64,000 nucleotides of DNA, taken from Bacteroidota bacterium. Lineage in GTDB: Bacteria; Bacteroidota; Bacteroidia; Chitinophagales; LD1. Of this stretch, positions 16,765 to 24,880 are shown piece after piece (the first letter of the stretch is position 1; every line of letters starts with the position of its first letter). The position numbers were made by a program, and so were the translations under genes. Under the pieces are notes generated by a model. The model saw only the letters and a list, made by a program, of their open reading frames with translations. It made no database searches and was not told the origin of the DNA. The stretch spans positions 280,300-344,299 of the forward strand of contig JAFDYN010000003.1 of assembly GCA_018267385.1 (NCBI GenBank). The letters are read 5' to 3'.

Positions 16765-17545
16765 ATTTGCTATTGAAGCCCTTCATGATGCCGCGCACAG
16801 ACTCGCGGATAAAGGTCACGATCTCATCGCGCTCCGGGCTATCCGGTATCTCTGTCTCCACAAGCTTCAGCGCATTGGATACGTTCAGCCCGCGCACGTA
16901 GATGATGCGGTAGATGTCCAGTATATGGTTGATCTGCTCCGTGCTGAAACCACGGCGGCGCAGGCCTATCGAGTTGACACCTGCATACGAGGACGGGTGC
17001 CGCGCTGCGCGAACGAATGGAGGGATGTCCTTATTCACCAGGCTGCCACCGGAGAGGATCGCATGCCTGCCTATCTTTACAAATTGCTGGATATTGCACG
17101 CGCCACCCAGTATCGCAAAGTCTTCTATCTGTATGTGCCCGGCCAGGTTGGTATTATTGGCCAGGATGCAGTTGTTGCCTATCAGGCAGTCGTGCGCTAC
17201 GTGTACATACGCCATCAGCATCGAGTTATTGCCCACCTTGGTGGTCATGCTGTACTCGGTACCCTTATTGACCGTCACAAACTCGCGGATGATCACATTG
17301 TCGCCTATCTCTACGAGAGATTGCTCGCCCTTATACTTCAGGTCTTGCGGCACGGCAGAGATCACCGCACCGGGATAGATCTTGCAGTTCTTGCCTATCC
17401 GCGCGCCCTCCATGATCGTCACATGCGGCCCTATCCAGGTACCCGCACCTATCTCCACATCCTTGCTGATACTCACAAAGGGTTCTATCACCACATTGTC
17501 CGCCACCTTGGCGCTCGGGTGTATATAGGAGAAGGGTTGATTCAT
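16754..17545 (-). CDS. lpxA: UDP-N-acetylglucosamine O-acyltransferase
   Basis: 263 aa. Catalyses the first step of lipid A synthesis, transfer of a 3-hydroxyacyl chain from ACP to UDP-GlcNAc, as a trimer in the cytoplasm. Left-handed beta-helix hexapeptide repeats run from about residue 8 to 185, and the catalytic base is His118 in HVAHDC (equivalent to E. coli His125). The C-terminal helical part has the GLRRRGFS motif. It lies downstream of lpxC-fabZ in the same direction with a 190-bp gap, and overlaps the ABC ATPase gene. Confidence 0.95.
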   Translation of the reverse strand: MNQPFSYIHPSAKVADNVVIEPFVSISKDVEIGAGTWIGPHVTIMEGARIGKNCKIYPGAVISAVPQDLKYKGEQSLVEIGDNVIIREFVTVNKGTEYSMTTKVGNNSMLMAYVHVAHDCLIGNNCILANNTNLAGHIQIEDFAILGGACNIQQFVKIGRHAILSGGSLVNKDIPPFVRAARHPSSYAGVNSIGLRRRGFSTEQINHILDIYRIIYVRGLNVSNALKLVETEIPDSPERDEIVTFIRESVRGIMKGFNSKYED

Positions 17546-17608
17546 GGAGTTTCGGATGTCGGGTTTTGATTTCGGATAAAACGGATGTTGGATCCCTTTA
17601 TTTCAGTG

Positions 17609-17650
17609 CTTGATTTTTATTTCTTGATTCTTGGCTCTTGCTTCTTGCAT
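17609..17650 (+). repeat. Tandem heptamer repeat (6 units)
   Basis: Six degenerate units of CTTGATT / CTTGGCT / CTTGCTT in the gap between lpxC-fabZ and lpxA. The remaining gap (17546-17735) is low-complexity with no gene. Confidence 0.65.
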
Positions 17651-17735
17651 TGTCTCACTAGCAATACTAATTACTCAATACCTCTAGCCAAGCGCATTCA
17701 TCTAAATACTTACTACTAACTACTAAATACCGAGT

Positions 17736-19154
17736 TTACTCGCTTTGCTTCGCCGCCAGCTTCTTCCTGTCTACTATCTGTGCCATCAGCTCAGCCTCAG
17801 CCACCAGCTTATTGCCCACATAGGCGCTGCCCTTCATCTCTACCAGCCCGCGGCGGATAGGAGAGAGGAGCTCCAGTTTGAAGATGATCGTATCTCCCGG
17901 CACTACCTTGTGCTTGAACTTTGCCTTGTCTATCTTCAGGAAATAAGTGTCGTAGTCCTCCGGATTAGTGACTTCCTGGAGCACGAGTATACCACCCGTC
18001 TGCGCCATTGCCTCTATCTGCAGCACACCCGGCATCACCGGGTTGCCGGGGAAGTGGCCATTGAAAAACTCCTCATTGATCGTCACATTCTTCACACCCA
18101 CTACTGTCTTCTTATCTACGTGGATAATCTTATCGATCAGCAGAAACGGATACCTGTGTGGTAGCAGTTTCTTGATGCCCTCAGAGTCATACACCGGCGG
18201 TTTGCTCGGATCGTACTCAGGGGAGTTGTCATGCTGGCGTGTCTTCTTGATAAAGGCCTTCAACTTCTTTGCAAACTCTACATTAGACTTGTGCCCCGGA
18301 CGCGTGGCGATGATATTCGCATTGACCGGCGTGCCCACGAGGCCGAGGTCACCTACTACGTCCAGCAGCTTGTGGCGCGCTGGCTCATTGGCGTGGCGCA
18401 GCTTTACATTATTCAGGATACCCTCCTCCACCACGGTGATGTCAGGCTTATTAAACATCTTTTGCAGCTTGGTCATCTGCGGCTCGCTCACCGGCTTGTC
18501 TACTATCACGATGGCGTTGTTCACATCACCACCTTTGATCAGGCCTGCGTCATACAGCATCTCCAGCTCATGCAGGAAGCAGAACGTACGCGCGGATGCG
18601 ATCTCCTTTTTGAATTCACCCACCTTATTCAGCGAGGCGTGCTGCTGGCCCAGTACATCAGACTTGTAGTCTATCATGGTAGTGACGCGGTAGTGGTCAC
18701 TCGGCATAGCCAGTATCTCTACGCCATTTTCTTTGTCTACAAAGTTCATCGTGGTACGCAGCTCAAACACATCTCTGTGCTCCGACTGCTCCTGTATGCC
18801 GTTCTTCTCCAGCGCCTCTATGAAAGGCTCTGAGCTGCCGTCCAGTATCGGTACCTCCATGCCATCCAGGCCTATCAGCACATTGTCTACCTGCAGGCCT
18901 ACCAGGGCAGCCATCAGGTGCTCCACAGTGGCTATTTTCACACCGTTTTTCTCCAACGTGGTACCGCGGTCTACAGAGGTCACCAGGTCGCAGTCAGCAG
19001 GAATGGTCGGCTGGTCGGGCAGGTCCGTCCTCTGAAATTTCACGCCATGATTGGCCGGAGCAGGATGAAAGGTCAGCGTGACATGCTGGCCGGTATGCAG
19101 TCCTACACCACTCATGGTGAACTCCTGCTTTATGGTTTGCTGAAATGAATTCAT
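17736..19154 (-). CDS. lpxC-fabZ: Bifunctional LpxC deacetylase / FabZ dehydratase
   Basis: 472 aa fusion. Residues 1-305 are LpxC, the zinc deacetylase of the committed lipid A step; metal ligands His79 (TVEHLMAAL), His261 and Asp265 (PARHKLLDVVGDL) are present. Residues about 325-465 are FabZ, the 3-hydroxyacyl-ACP dehydratase of fatty acid synthesis, with LPHRYPFLLID, catalytic His367 (GHFPGNPVMPG) and Glu381. The fusion is typical of Bacteroidota and joins two enzymes competing for 3-hydroxyacyl-ACP. First gene of the operon with lpxA and an ABC ATPase; a -7 box lies at 19176-19183. Confidence 0.96.
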   Translation of the reverse strand: MNSFQQTIKQEFTMSGVGLHTGQHVTLTFHPAPANHGVKFQRTDLPDQPTIPADCDLVTSVDRGTTLEKNGVKIATVEHLMAALVGLQVDNVLIGLDGMEVPILDGSSEPFIEALEKNGIQEQSEHRDVFELRTTMNFVDKENGVEILAMPSDHYRVTTMIDYKSDVLGQQHASLNKVGEFKKEIASARTFCFLHELEMLYDAGLIKGGDVNNAIVIVDKPVSEPQMTKLQKMFNKPDITVVEEGILNNVKLRHANEPARHKLLDVVGDLGLVGTPVNANIIATRPGHKSNVEFAKKLKAFIKKTRQHDNSPEYDPSKPPVYDSEGIKKLLPHRYPFLLIDKIIHVDKKTVVGVKNVTINEEFFNGHFPGNPVMPGVLQIEAMAQTGGILVLQEVTNPEDYDTYFLKIDKAKFKHKVVPGDTIIFKLELLSPIRRGLVEMKGSAYVGNKLVAEAELMAQIVDRKKLAAKQSE

Positions 19155-19175
19155 TCACGATTTTTCAAAACTGAC

Positions 19176-19183
19176 CAAAAGTA
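19176..19183 (-). promoter_or_regulatory. -7 promoter element of lpxC-fabZ
   Basis: TACTTTTG on the minus strand, 21 bases before the ATG. No good -33 match. Confidence 0.4.
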
Positions 19184-19231
19184 TGATTTTTTTGGTATTG
19201 CGGCCTGTAAAGTTGAGCCCGCCACGTGGAC

Positions 19232-19260
19232 TTGCAGAGTCTCGGCATTTGGCTATTTTG
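19232..19260 (+). promoter_or_regulatory. Promoter of epimerase gene
   Basis: TTG at 19232-19234, 19-base spacer and TATTTTG (one base short of consensus) ending five bases before the GTG start. If used, the transcript would be nearly leaderless. Confidence 0.35.
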
Positions 19261-19265
19261 CGCAG

Positions 19266-20216
19266 GTGAAAATCACCCTTCATCCCTACCGGCTCGAGTT
19301 CATCTTCCCCTTTCGTATCGCTCACGGCGTGCGGACGCACACAGATGCCGTCTTCGTAGAGCTGGAGCTGGACGGAGTCACCGCCTTTGGGGAAGCCACC
19401 CTGCCGCCTTACCTGCCCTACACGCAGAAGTCTACGCTGGACTGCCTCCGGCAAATAGACGTAAGTTATTGGGACGCTGGCTTTACCATGGGTCAGGTGC
19501 TGGTCACCCTGCCCACCTCTATAGAGCCACCTGCCCGGGCCGCGCTCGATATGGCACTCTGGACCCTGGAGGCCAGGATCAAAGGCACCACCGTACCAGC
19601 GCTGCTCGGTATAGCAGGGGAGGACCACAGTATCCGCACCTACACCATAGCAGTCTGTGACCGGGAAGAAATGAAAGACCGCCTTGCCTTCGGCAAAGAA
19701 AAGGGCTTTACGACCTTCAAGCTAAAACTGAACGGGAAGGATGATGAGCGTATGGTCAGTGATTTTCGCTCAATGAGTGATGCTCCCTTCGCGGTAGATG
19801 CCAATCAGGCATGGACTACGATAGAACAAGCTGACCGGCTCGCGGGTATGCTGACCGCTCAGGGCTGTATCCTGATTGAACAGCCCTTTCATAAAAATGA
19901 TACGGAGCTGACGCAAAAGGTTCGCTATAGCACTAGCCTCCCGCTCATAGCTGACGAGGCTTGCCAGGGGATCTATGATATGGATCGGATAGCCGGAGTT
20001 TTTGATGGCATCAATGTCAAGCTGCAGAAATGTGGCGGCCTCTGGGCTGCAAAGGAGCTGGCCGAAAAGGCAAAGACGCTGCAAATGAAACTGCTGATCG
20101 GCTGCATGTCAGAATCCGCCATCGGCTGTGACGCTGCCGAGGCGCTCTCACCCCTCTGCCAGTGGAATGACCTCGACGGCCGCTACCTCGTCAAAGCAGT
20201 CCCTTTCCAAAACTGA
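19266..20216 (+). CDS. Enolase-superfamily dipeptide (L-Ala-D/L-Glu type) epimerase
   Basis: 316 aa, GTG start. Muconate-lactonising subgroup: catalytic Lys152 and Lys154 (KLKL), metal ligands Asp178 (DANQAW), Glu205 (IEQPF) and Asp230 (ADEA), and the second-side Lys252 (VKLQK). Members epimerise dipeptides, most often L-Ala-D-Glu from recycled peptidoglycan, though succinylamino-acid or other dipeptide activity cannot be excluded. A single gene with its own weak promoter; convergent palindromic element downstream. Confidence 0.85.
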   Translation: MKITLHPYRLEFIFPFRIAHGVRTHTDAVFVELELDGVTAFGEATLPPYLPYTQKSTLDCLRQIDVSYWDAGFTMGQVLVTLPTSIEPPARAALDMALWTLEARIKGTTVPALLGIAGEDHSIRTYTIAVCDREEMKDRLAFGKEKGFTTFKLKLNGKDDERMVSDFRSMSDAPFAVDANQAWTTIEQADRLAGMLTAQGCILIEQPFHKNDTELTQKVRYSTSLPLIADEACQGIYDMDRIAGVFDGINVKLQKCGGLWAAKELAEKAKTLQMKLLIGCMSESAIGCDAAEALSPLCQWNDLDGRYLVKAVPFQN

Positions 20217-20242
20217 TAAAGAGTACTTATTGCATTCCTGTA

Positions 20243-20270
20243 TTAAAGTCCCCTTTAGGGGATTTAGGGG
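20243..20270 (+). repeat. Dispersed palindromic (REP-like) element
   Basis: TTAAAGTCCCC, TTTA loop, GGGGATTTAGGGG: nearly the same as the copy at 1641-1666. Lies in a 223-bp gap without genes. Confidence 0.7.
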
Positions 20271-20352
20271 TGACGTACCCTGAGCACCAGCTCTCATCTT
20301 CTCACTACACAGACTGAATGTATGAAGCTCCAACGGGGAGGCAAGTCACTAG

Positions 20353-20371
20353 CGTTGGGCAGCGCCCAACG
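20353..20371 (+). other. Strong hairpin upstream of secreted hydrolase
   Basis: Perfect 8-bp stem CGTTGGGC / GCCCAACG with a three-base loop, 69 bases before the start codon. No T-run follows, so it is not a standard terminator. Confidence 0.45.
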
Positions 20372-20439
20372 TGAGCTTTAAACCATTAACATTTTGGTTT
20401 TCAGGATTTTCTTACTTTCCTATTCAAAACCAGATAGCC

Positions 20440-22329
20440 ATGAGGCAGACTTTTTTACTCACTATTATCATATGTTTTTCATTATATATAAATGCGCAAT
20501 GTACGTCCCACCGGTACCTCGACACAGTCTTTCATGATGCGACTGTGACCAGCGCCATTTATTATGGTACAGCTGATAATCAGCTGAGTATCTCGCAGGA
20601 CCTCTATCTGGACTTTTACGAACCCACGGGTGATACGCTCTCCAGCCGTCCACTGATCGTCTATGCCTTTGGCGGCGCCTTTCTGATCGGCACCCGAAAC
20701 CAGCCCCCTATACCTGACTACTGTACCTACTATGCCAGGTGCGGCTATGCGGTAGCCTCGATCGATTACCGTATCGGTTTCAATGTACTGAGTACCGGTA
20801 GCGCCATCCGCGCGGTCTATCGCGCGGCTCAGGACCTCAGGGCCTCGGTCCGCTTCCTCTGCCAGCGCTACCCGCAGTACAGGATAGATACTACGGCTAT
20901 CTTCCTCACCGGCTCCAGTGCTGGTTGTTTCTCTGCATTGCACTCGTGCTTTATGGAGCCCTCAGACGTACCCTCAGATATACATGGTATCACGCTGGAG
21001 CCGAGTGATCTCGGCTGCTATGACTGCTCTACCAATGCTGACAATAACCGCGTGATGCCCAAGATACGCGGCATCATCAATCACTGGGGCGCTATCCTGG
21101 ATACCTCATTTATCCGGCCTACCGCCAAGGATAATGTGCCCGTCATCTCCCTCCACGGTGATCAGGACAACCTCGTGCCATATACCGTAGGCAGCCCTTT
21201 CGGCTATCCGATTTTCCCGGTGGTAGATGGTAGTGTACCCATCCATGCACGTATGGATCATCTGGGCATCAAGAATGAGCTTCATCCGCTCTACGGCTAT
21301 AGCCATGAGCCCTGGCTGCTCGCGCCGCAGCTGCTGGATACCTGCTTTAAGTATGAAAAGCCTTTTCTCTACTCTATACTGAAGCCTGCACCGCTCACCA
21401 TAGCCGGAGATAGTGCCCTATGCAGCGGTATCTCATCTACCTATACCGTGCAGCTGCGTGCTGGTAGCTACTACTGCTGGACCTACACCGGTGCTACGCT
21501 GCTCGGCCTCAATAATAACAGTGTGACACTTTCATGGCCTGCGCCCGGCACATATATGATCATAGCCCGAGAGATGAGCCGCAACGAAGTCAATGGCGAC
21601 CCTGATACATTCTATGTACACGTAGTAGCGCCACCGGTGGCTGCCTTTGGCGAAGTCGTGACACATACGGTAGTGCAGCTCTCAGACAGCGCGCAGGGCG
21701 CTAGCGGCTGGCTGTACAGCTTTGGCGATGGTAGCACCTCCACGCTGGCTGCTCCCACGCACACCTATCACAGTGCAGGCAGCTATACTATCCGCCAGAT
21801 AGTGACCAATGGCCTCTGTGCCGATACGGCCTATAGATCCATAGTGACCGATACCTGCCCCCTGGTGCACCTCACCTATACCGTGTCTCATGACACTATA
21901 TACGTGTCAGCAGCGCCGCCAGGGCTGCTCAGCTATCAGTGGACCTTTGGTGATGGCGCAGTGGATAGCGGCGAGACGGCATATCATATATATACCCACT
22001 CTCAGAACTACCTGGTAGCGCTCAGCACTGTCAATGATAAGGGCTGCACAGGCAGTGAGTCTGCCATCGTAGGCTATACGCAGCCCTCGGGCATACAGGC
22101 TGTGGAAGCAGCCGATTTTGCCCTCTATCCTAATCCGGCCCACGGCTACGTGAGCCTCAGCTGCACAGACTGCAATGTGGCCATCTTTGACTGTGTGGGT
22201 AGATTATTGATTGATAAATATGGAGTTAACGATCAGATTATTGATATTAGCGGGCTGTCCGTAGGGGTATACCAGTGGCACCTCTCCGCCGCAGGCCGCA
22301 CCGGATCGGGCAGATTAATAGTAAGATAG
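20440..22329 (+). CDS. Secreted alpha/beta hydrolase with PKD domains and T9SS tail
   Basis: 629 aa from the Met that starts a clear signal peptide (MRQTFLLTIIICFSLYINAQ). The frame is open for 23 further codons upstream, with no second signal. An esterase/lipase-type hydrolase domain follows: oxyanion motif GGAF, nucleophile Ser in TGSSAG, acid in HGDQDN and His in GYSHEPW. Then come an Ig-like segment, two PKD-like repeats (SFGDGSTS and TFGDGAVD) and a type A T9SS sorting domain (FALYPNPAHGYVSL to the end). Probably a secreted or surface esterase. Only nine bases separate it from the next secreted protein. Confidence 0.85.
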   Translation: MRQTFLLTIIICFSLYINAQCTSHRYLDTVFHDATVTSAIYYGTADNQLSISQDLYLDFYEPTGDTLSSRPLIVYAFGGAFLIGTRNQPPIPDYCTYYARCGYAVASIDYRIGFNVLSTGSAIRAVYRAAQDLRASVRFLCQRYPQYRIDTTAIFLTGSSAGCFSALHSCFMEPSDVPSDIHGITLEPSDLGCYDCSTNADNNRVMPKIRGIINHWGAILDTSFIRPTAKDNVPVISLHGDQDNLVPYTVGSPFGYPIFPVVDGSVPIHARMDHLGIKNELHPLYGYSHEPWLLAPQLLDTCFKYEKPFLYSILKPAPLTIAGDSALCSGISSTYTVQLRAGSYYCWTYTGATLLGLNNNSVTLSWPAPGTYMIIAREMSRNEVNGDPDTFYVHVVAPPVAAFGEVVTHTVVQLSDSAQGASGWLYSFGDGSTSTLAAPTHTYHSAGSYTIRQIVTNGLCADTAYRSIVTDTCPLVHLTYTVSHDTIYVSAAPPGLLSYQWTFGDGAVDSGETAYHIYTHSQNYLVALSTVNDKGCTGSESAIVGYTQPSGIQAVEAADFALYPNPAHGYVSLSCTDCNVAIFDCVGRLLIDKYGVNDQIIDISGLSVGVYQWHLSAAGRTGSGRLIVR

Positions 22330-22338
22330 GTAATAGTA

Positions 22339-23550
22339 ATGAAGAAAAAGTACTTAATGATCGGCCTTGCGCTCATACTGAGTGGCTCTGCTTTCTCCCA
22401 GAGGATCCTTTTTGATAATACGCTCGGAGAGGTCTGCGGCAATGCGGACTGGGTGGTAGATGCAGATGTACACAATCTCTATATCAATAGTAGTGGCAAT
22501 GTGACTACCACGGGCCAGCAGTCCAATGCGCAGCGCTACCCTACGCCCGCGCAGTCTACGATCAATAGCCTGACCCCTGAGAACTACTGGACCGGAGGTA
22601 TCTCTGCCTGGGGCATAGAGTGTGTGAAGTCTGGCATGACAGTAGAATCGCTCCCATGGAATGTAGCCATCACCTATGGCAATAGCAGCAATCCGCAGGA
22701 CCTGTCTAACTATAAAGTGTTTGTGATAGATGAACCGAATCTGCAAATGACCATGGCAGAGAAAGCTGCTCTGGTCAACTTTGTGTATAACGGTGGTGGC
22801 CTTTTCATTGTCTCTGATCACAATGGCAGCGACCGCAATTTTGATGGCTGGGATTCACCCGCTATATGGAATGACCTCTTTACCAATAACGGCGTCCATG
22901 CTAACCCCTTCGGGATCACATTTGACCTTCAGGATATATCCGGCTCCTATGGCGTGACCAATATTCCTGGTGACTCCTGCCTGAACGGTCCGTATGGCAC
23001 CGTCACTCAGGTCAAATGGAGCGGGGGTACCACCATGACCCTCAGTACTTCTAATAATCCTACAGTCAAAGGGGATGTCTACAAAACCGGAGGTTCTGGC
23101 TCTACCAATGTCGTATTTGCCCACGGCTATTATGGCAAGGGGCGTTTCGCAGCTATGGGAGATAGCTCACCTACTGATGATGCCAGCGGTGACCCGGGAG
23201 ACCAGCTCTACGATGGCTGGATCACAGATGCCAGTGGCAACCACCGCAAGCTGATCATGAATGCCACGATCTGGCTGGCAGGAGGTGAGACCACTACTGC
23301 TGTCAATGACCTGCTGGATGAGGCTGCAGTGAGCCTCTATCCCAACCCCGCTGATAATATGATAAGGGTGCAAGCGCCTGAGTTATACACATTGCAAATA
23401 TTCGATATGTCTGGCCGTTCCTGCCTGGAGCAGCAGATGGATATAAGTGGTGGTAAGTACATAGATATCAGTGATTTATCTGCTGGTGTTTATGTTTATA
23501 AAGTAAGCGGCCCGGACGGGTATCACGCTGGTCGTTTCGTGAAAAAATAG
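22339..23550 (+). CDS. Secreted protein with T9SS tail
   Basis: 403 aa. Signal peptide (residues 1-20). The central part has a glutamine-amidotransferase-like layout (YKVFVIDEPN...AALVNFVYNGGGLFIVSDHNG), as in DUF4350 or ThuA-like domains, where a flavodoxin-like fold binds rather than cuts. The final 75 residues are a type A T9SS sorting domain (VSLYPNPADNMIRV...GRFVKK). Likely cotranscribed with the hydrolase upstream. Enzymatic role not established. Confidence 0.7.
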   Translation: MKKKYLMIGLALILSGSAFSQRILFDNTLGEVCGNADWVVDADVHNLYINSSGNVTTTGQQSNAQRYPTPAQSTINSLTPENYWTGGISAWGIECVKSGMTVESLPWNVAITYGNSSNPQDLSNYKVFVIDEPNLQMTMAEKAALVNFVYNGGGLFIVSDHNGSDRNFDGWDSPAIWNDLFTNNGVHANPFGITFDLQDISGSYGVTNIPGDSCLNGPYGTVTQVKWSGGTTMTLSTSNNPTVKGDVYKTGGSGSTNVVFAHGYYGKGRFAAMGDSSPTDDASGDPGDQLYDGWITDASGNHRKLIMNATIWLAGGETTTAVNDLLDEAAVSLYPNPADNMIRVQAPELYTLQIFDMSGRSCLEQQMDISGGKYIDISDLSAGVYVYKVSGPDGYHAGRFVKK

Positions 23551-23617
23551 CCCGTTTTAACGTACCCTTTATATTGAATTTTAGAATTAAATTACCTTTA
23601 CAAAAAAAATAACTAGC

Positions 23618-24637
23618 ATGAAAAAACTCGGTACACTCGTACTCTTGATGGCTGCTCTGGGTGCCGCATCAGCACAGACTCCAAAGACCATCTCTCAACT
23701 CCGCGTCAATGATGCCAATGGTATCCCAAACAATGGTGATACCCTCACCCGTGTATCTACCACAGGTGTGGTCTATGGCCCCAACACTAACAAATACCGT
23801 ACTACAGGTGGTATGACTTTCGTCCTGAATGACCACCAGGCAGGTGTAAAGGTTTACTCTACCCGCAGCTTCGGATACACATTCCATGAGGGTGATTCTA
23901 TCCTGGTGGTAGGTACGATGCAGGATTTCAAGGGTGAGGCAGAACTGTCTACTCACGCAGGTGACACTATTATCCTGCTGGGCCAGGGCACGCTGGATGC
24001 TCCGGTAGTAGTGCCTGATCTCGGCAGCAATGGCGAAGGACAGGAGTCTCAGCTGATAGAGCTGGACAATATTGACATGGCTACGGTAGCAGAAGGTACA
24101 GCCAACGGGGATTGGGGTATCTATAACACAAATACCTATTTCACAGCATGGTTTAATCCTGCCACGCTGCATGACAACAACGCTATTTACATTGACTCCT
24201 TCTGCAATCAAGCTATGTTCCTGTCTCCTAAACCTCGTGGTATCTACAATATCGTAGGCTTTGGCGCACAGCACATCGGCAGTACTGGCAACCTCGCAAG
24301 TGGCTACCAGATCGTACCACGCAGCCTGGATGATTTCCATTTTGTGTCTCAGTCTGTAGGTATCCATGACCTGTCATCTGCCAGCCTGGACGCAGCGGTA
24401 TATCCTAATCCTGCTTCTACCAAGGTGAATGTACAGTTCCTCTTTGACAAGAATGAGACGGCATCTGCGACTATCACTGATATCTCCGGCCGTACCGTAC
24501 TGGCTCAGGAGGTAGAGGTAGTAAACGGCGAGAACGTAGTGACTTTCAATACCGCCAGCCTCGCTACCGGTATGTATACGCTCACTATGAACACTTCATC
24601 TAAGTCTCTGATCTCTAAGATCACTATCACTAAGTAA
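23618..24637 (+). CDS. Secreted OB-fold-like protein with T9SS tail
   Basis: 339 aa. Signal peptide cleaved near ASAQT. The mature region (about 20-145) resembles the OB-fold domain found in secreted Bacteroidota nucleases and phosphatases (RVNDANGIPNNGDT, GVVYG, FVLNDHQAGVKVYS, EGDSILVVGT), but no nuclease catalytic domain follows. The C-terminus (AAVYPNPASTKVNV to ITITK) is a type A T9SS sorting domain. A clear terminator follows. Binding partner unknown. Confidence 0.75.
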   Translation: MKKLGTLVLLMAALGAASAQTPKTISQLRVNDANGIPNNGDTLTRVSTTGVVYGPNTNKYRTTGGMTFVLNDHQAGVKVYSTRSFGYTFHEGDSILVVGTMQDFKGEAELSTHAGDTIILLGQGTLDAPVVVPDLGSNGEGQESQLIELDNIDMATVAEGTANGDWGIYNTNTYFTAWFNPATLHDNNAIYIDSFCNQAMFLSPKPRGIYNIVGFGAQHIGSTGNLASGYQIVPRSLDDFHFVSQSVGIHDLSSASLDAAVYPNPASTKVNVQFLFDKNETASATITDISGRTVLAQEVEVVNGENVVTFNTASLATGMYTLTMNTSSKSLISKITITK

Positions 24638-24658
24638 GTAATCTGGATTGAGCTAATT

Positions 24659-24690
24659 CAAAAGGCCACTCCACCCGGAGTGGCCTTTTG
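24659..24690 (+). terminator. Rho-independent terminator
   Basis: Perfect 14-bp stem CAAAAGGCCACTCC / GGAGTGGCCTTTTG with a four-base loop. Confidence 0.9.
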
Positions 24691-24722
24691 CTTTGATAGA
24701 CAGTGATATGCAATGCTCCCTT

Positions 24723-24863
24723 CGGTTCAAATTCAATTAATCATCTAGCATATACCAGAACATCGCGGGCCGCGGCCTCCGGTTCAAAATCAATTCTTGT
24801 AACCCAGCCGACAGGCACCTGTCACCCGACTCCTTATTTCCCGGCGTCGGTTCAAAATCAATT
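24723..24863 (+). repeat. Three copies of a 16-bp repeat
   Basis: CGGTTCAAAATCAATT occurs at 24780-24795 and 24848-24863, with a one-mismatch copy at 24723-24738. The third ends five bases before the -7 box of the FAD oxidoreductase. Starts are spaced 57 and 68 bp apart. No gene in 24691-24880. Confidence 0.65.
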
Positions 24864-24868
24864 TTCTC

Positions 24869-24876
24869 TACATTTG
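24869..24876 (+). promoter_or_regulatory. -7 element directly before the start codon
   Basis: TACATTTG, exact consensus, with four bases (acct) to the ATG at 24881. Predicts a leaderless transcript. Confidence 0.5.
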
Positions 24877-24880
24877 ACCT

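Noticed and set aside
16745..17569. A 274-codon open frame antisense to lpxA
   Set aside because: lpxA is complete with its catalytic His and hexapeptide repeats; the other frame carries no recognisable domain.
17736..19154. LpxC-FabZ fusion considered as a novel fusion
   Set aside because: The fusion is well established in Bacteroidota and is ordinary here.
24723..24863. tRNA-like GGTTCAAAT words (T-loop resemblance)
   Set aside because: No acceptor or anticodon arms can be folded around them, and three copies occur 57 and 68 bases apart without a cloverleaf.
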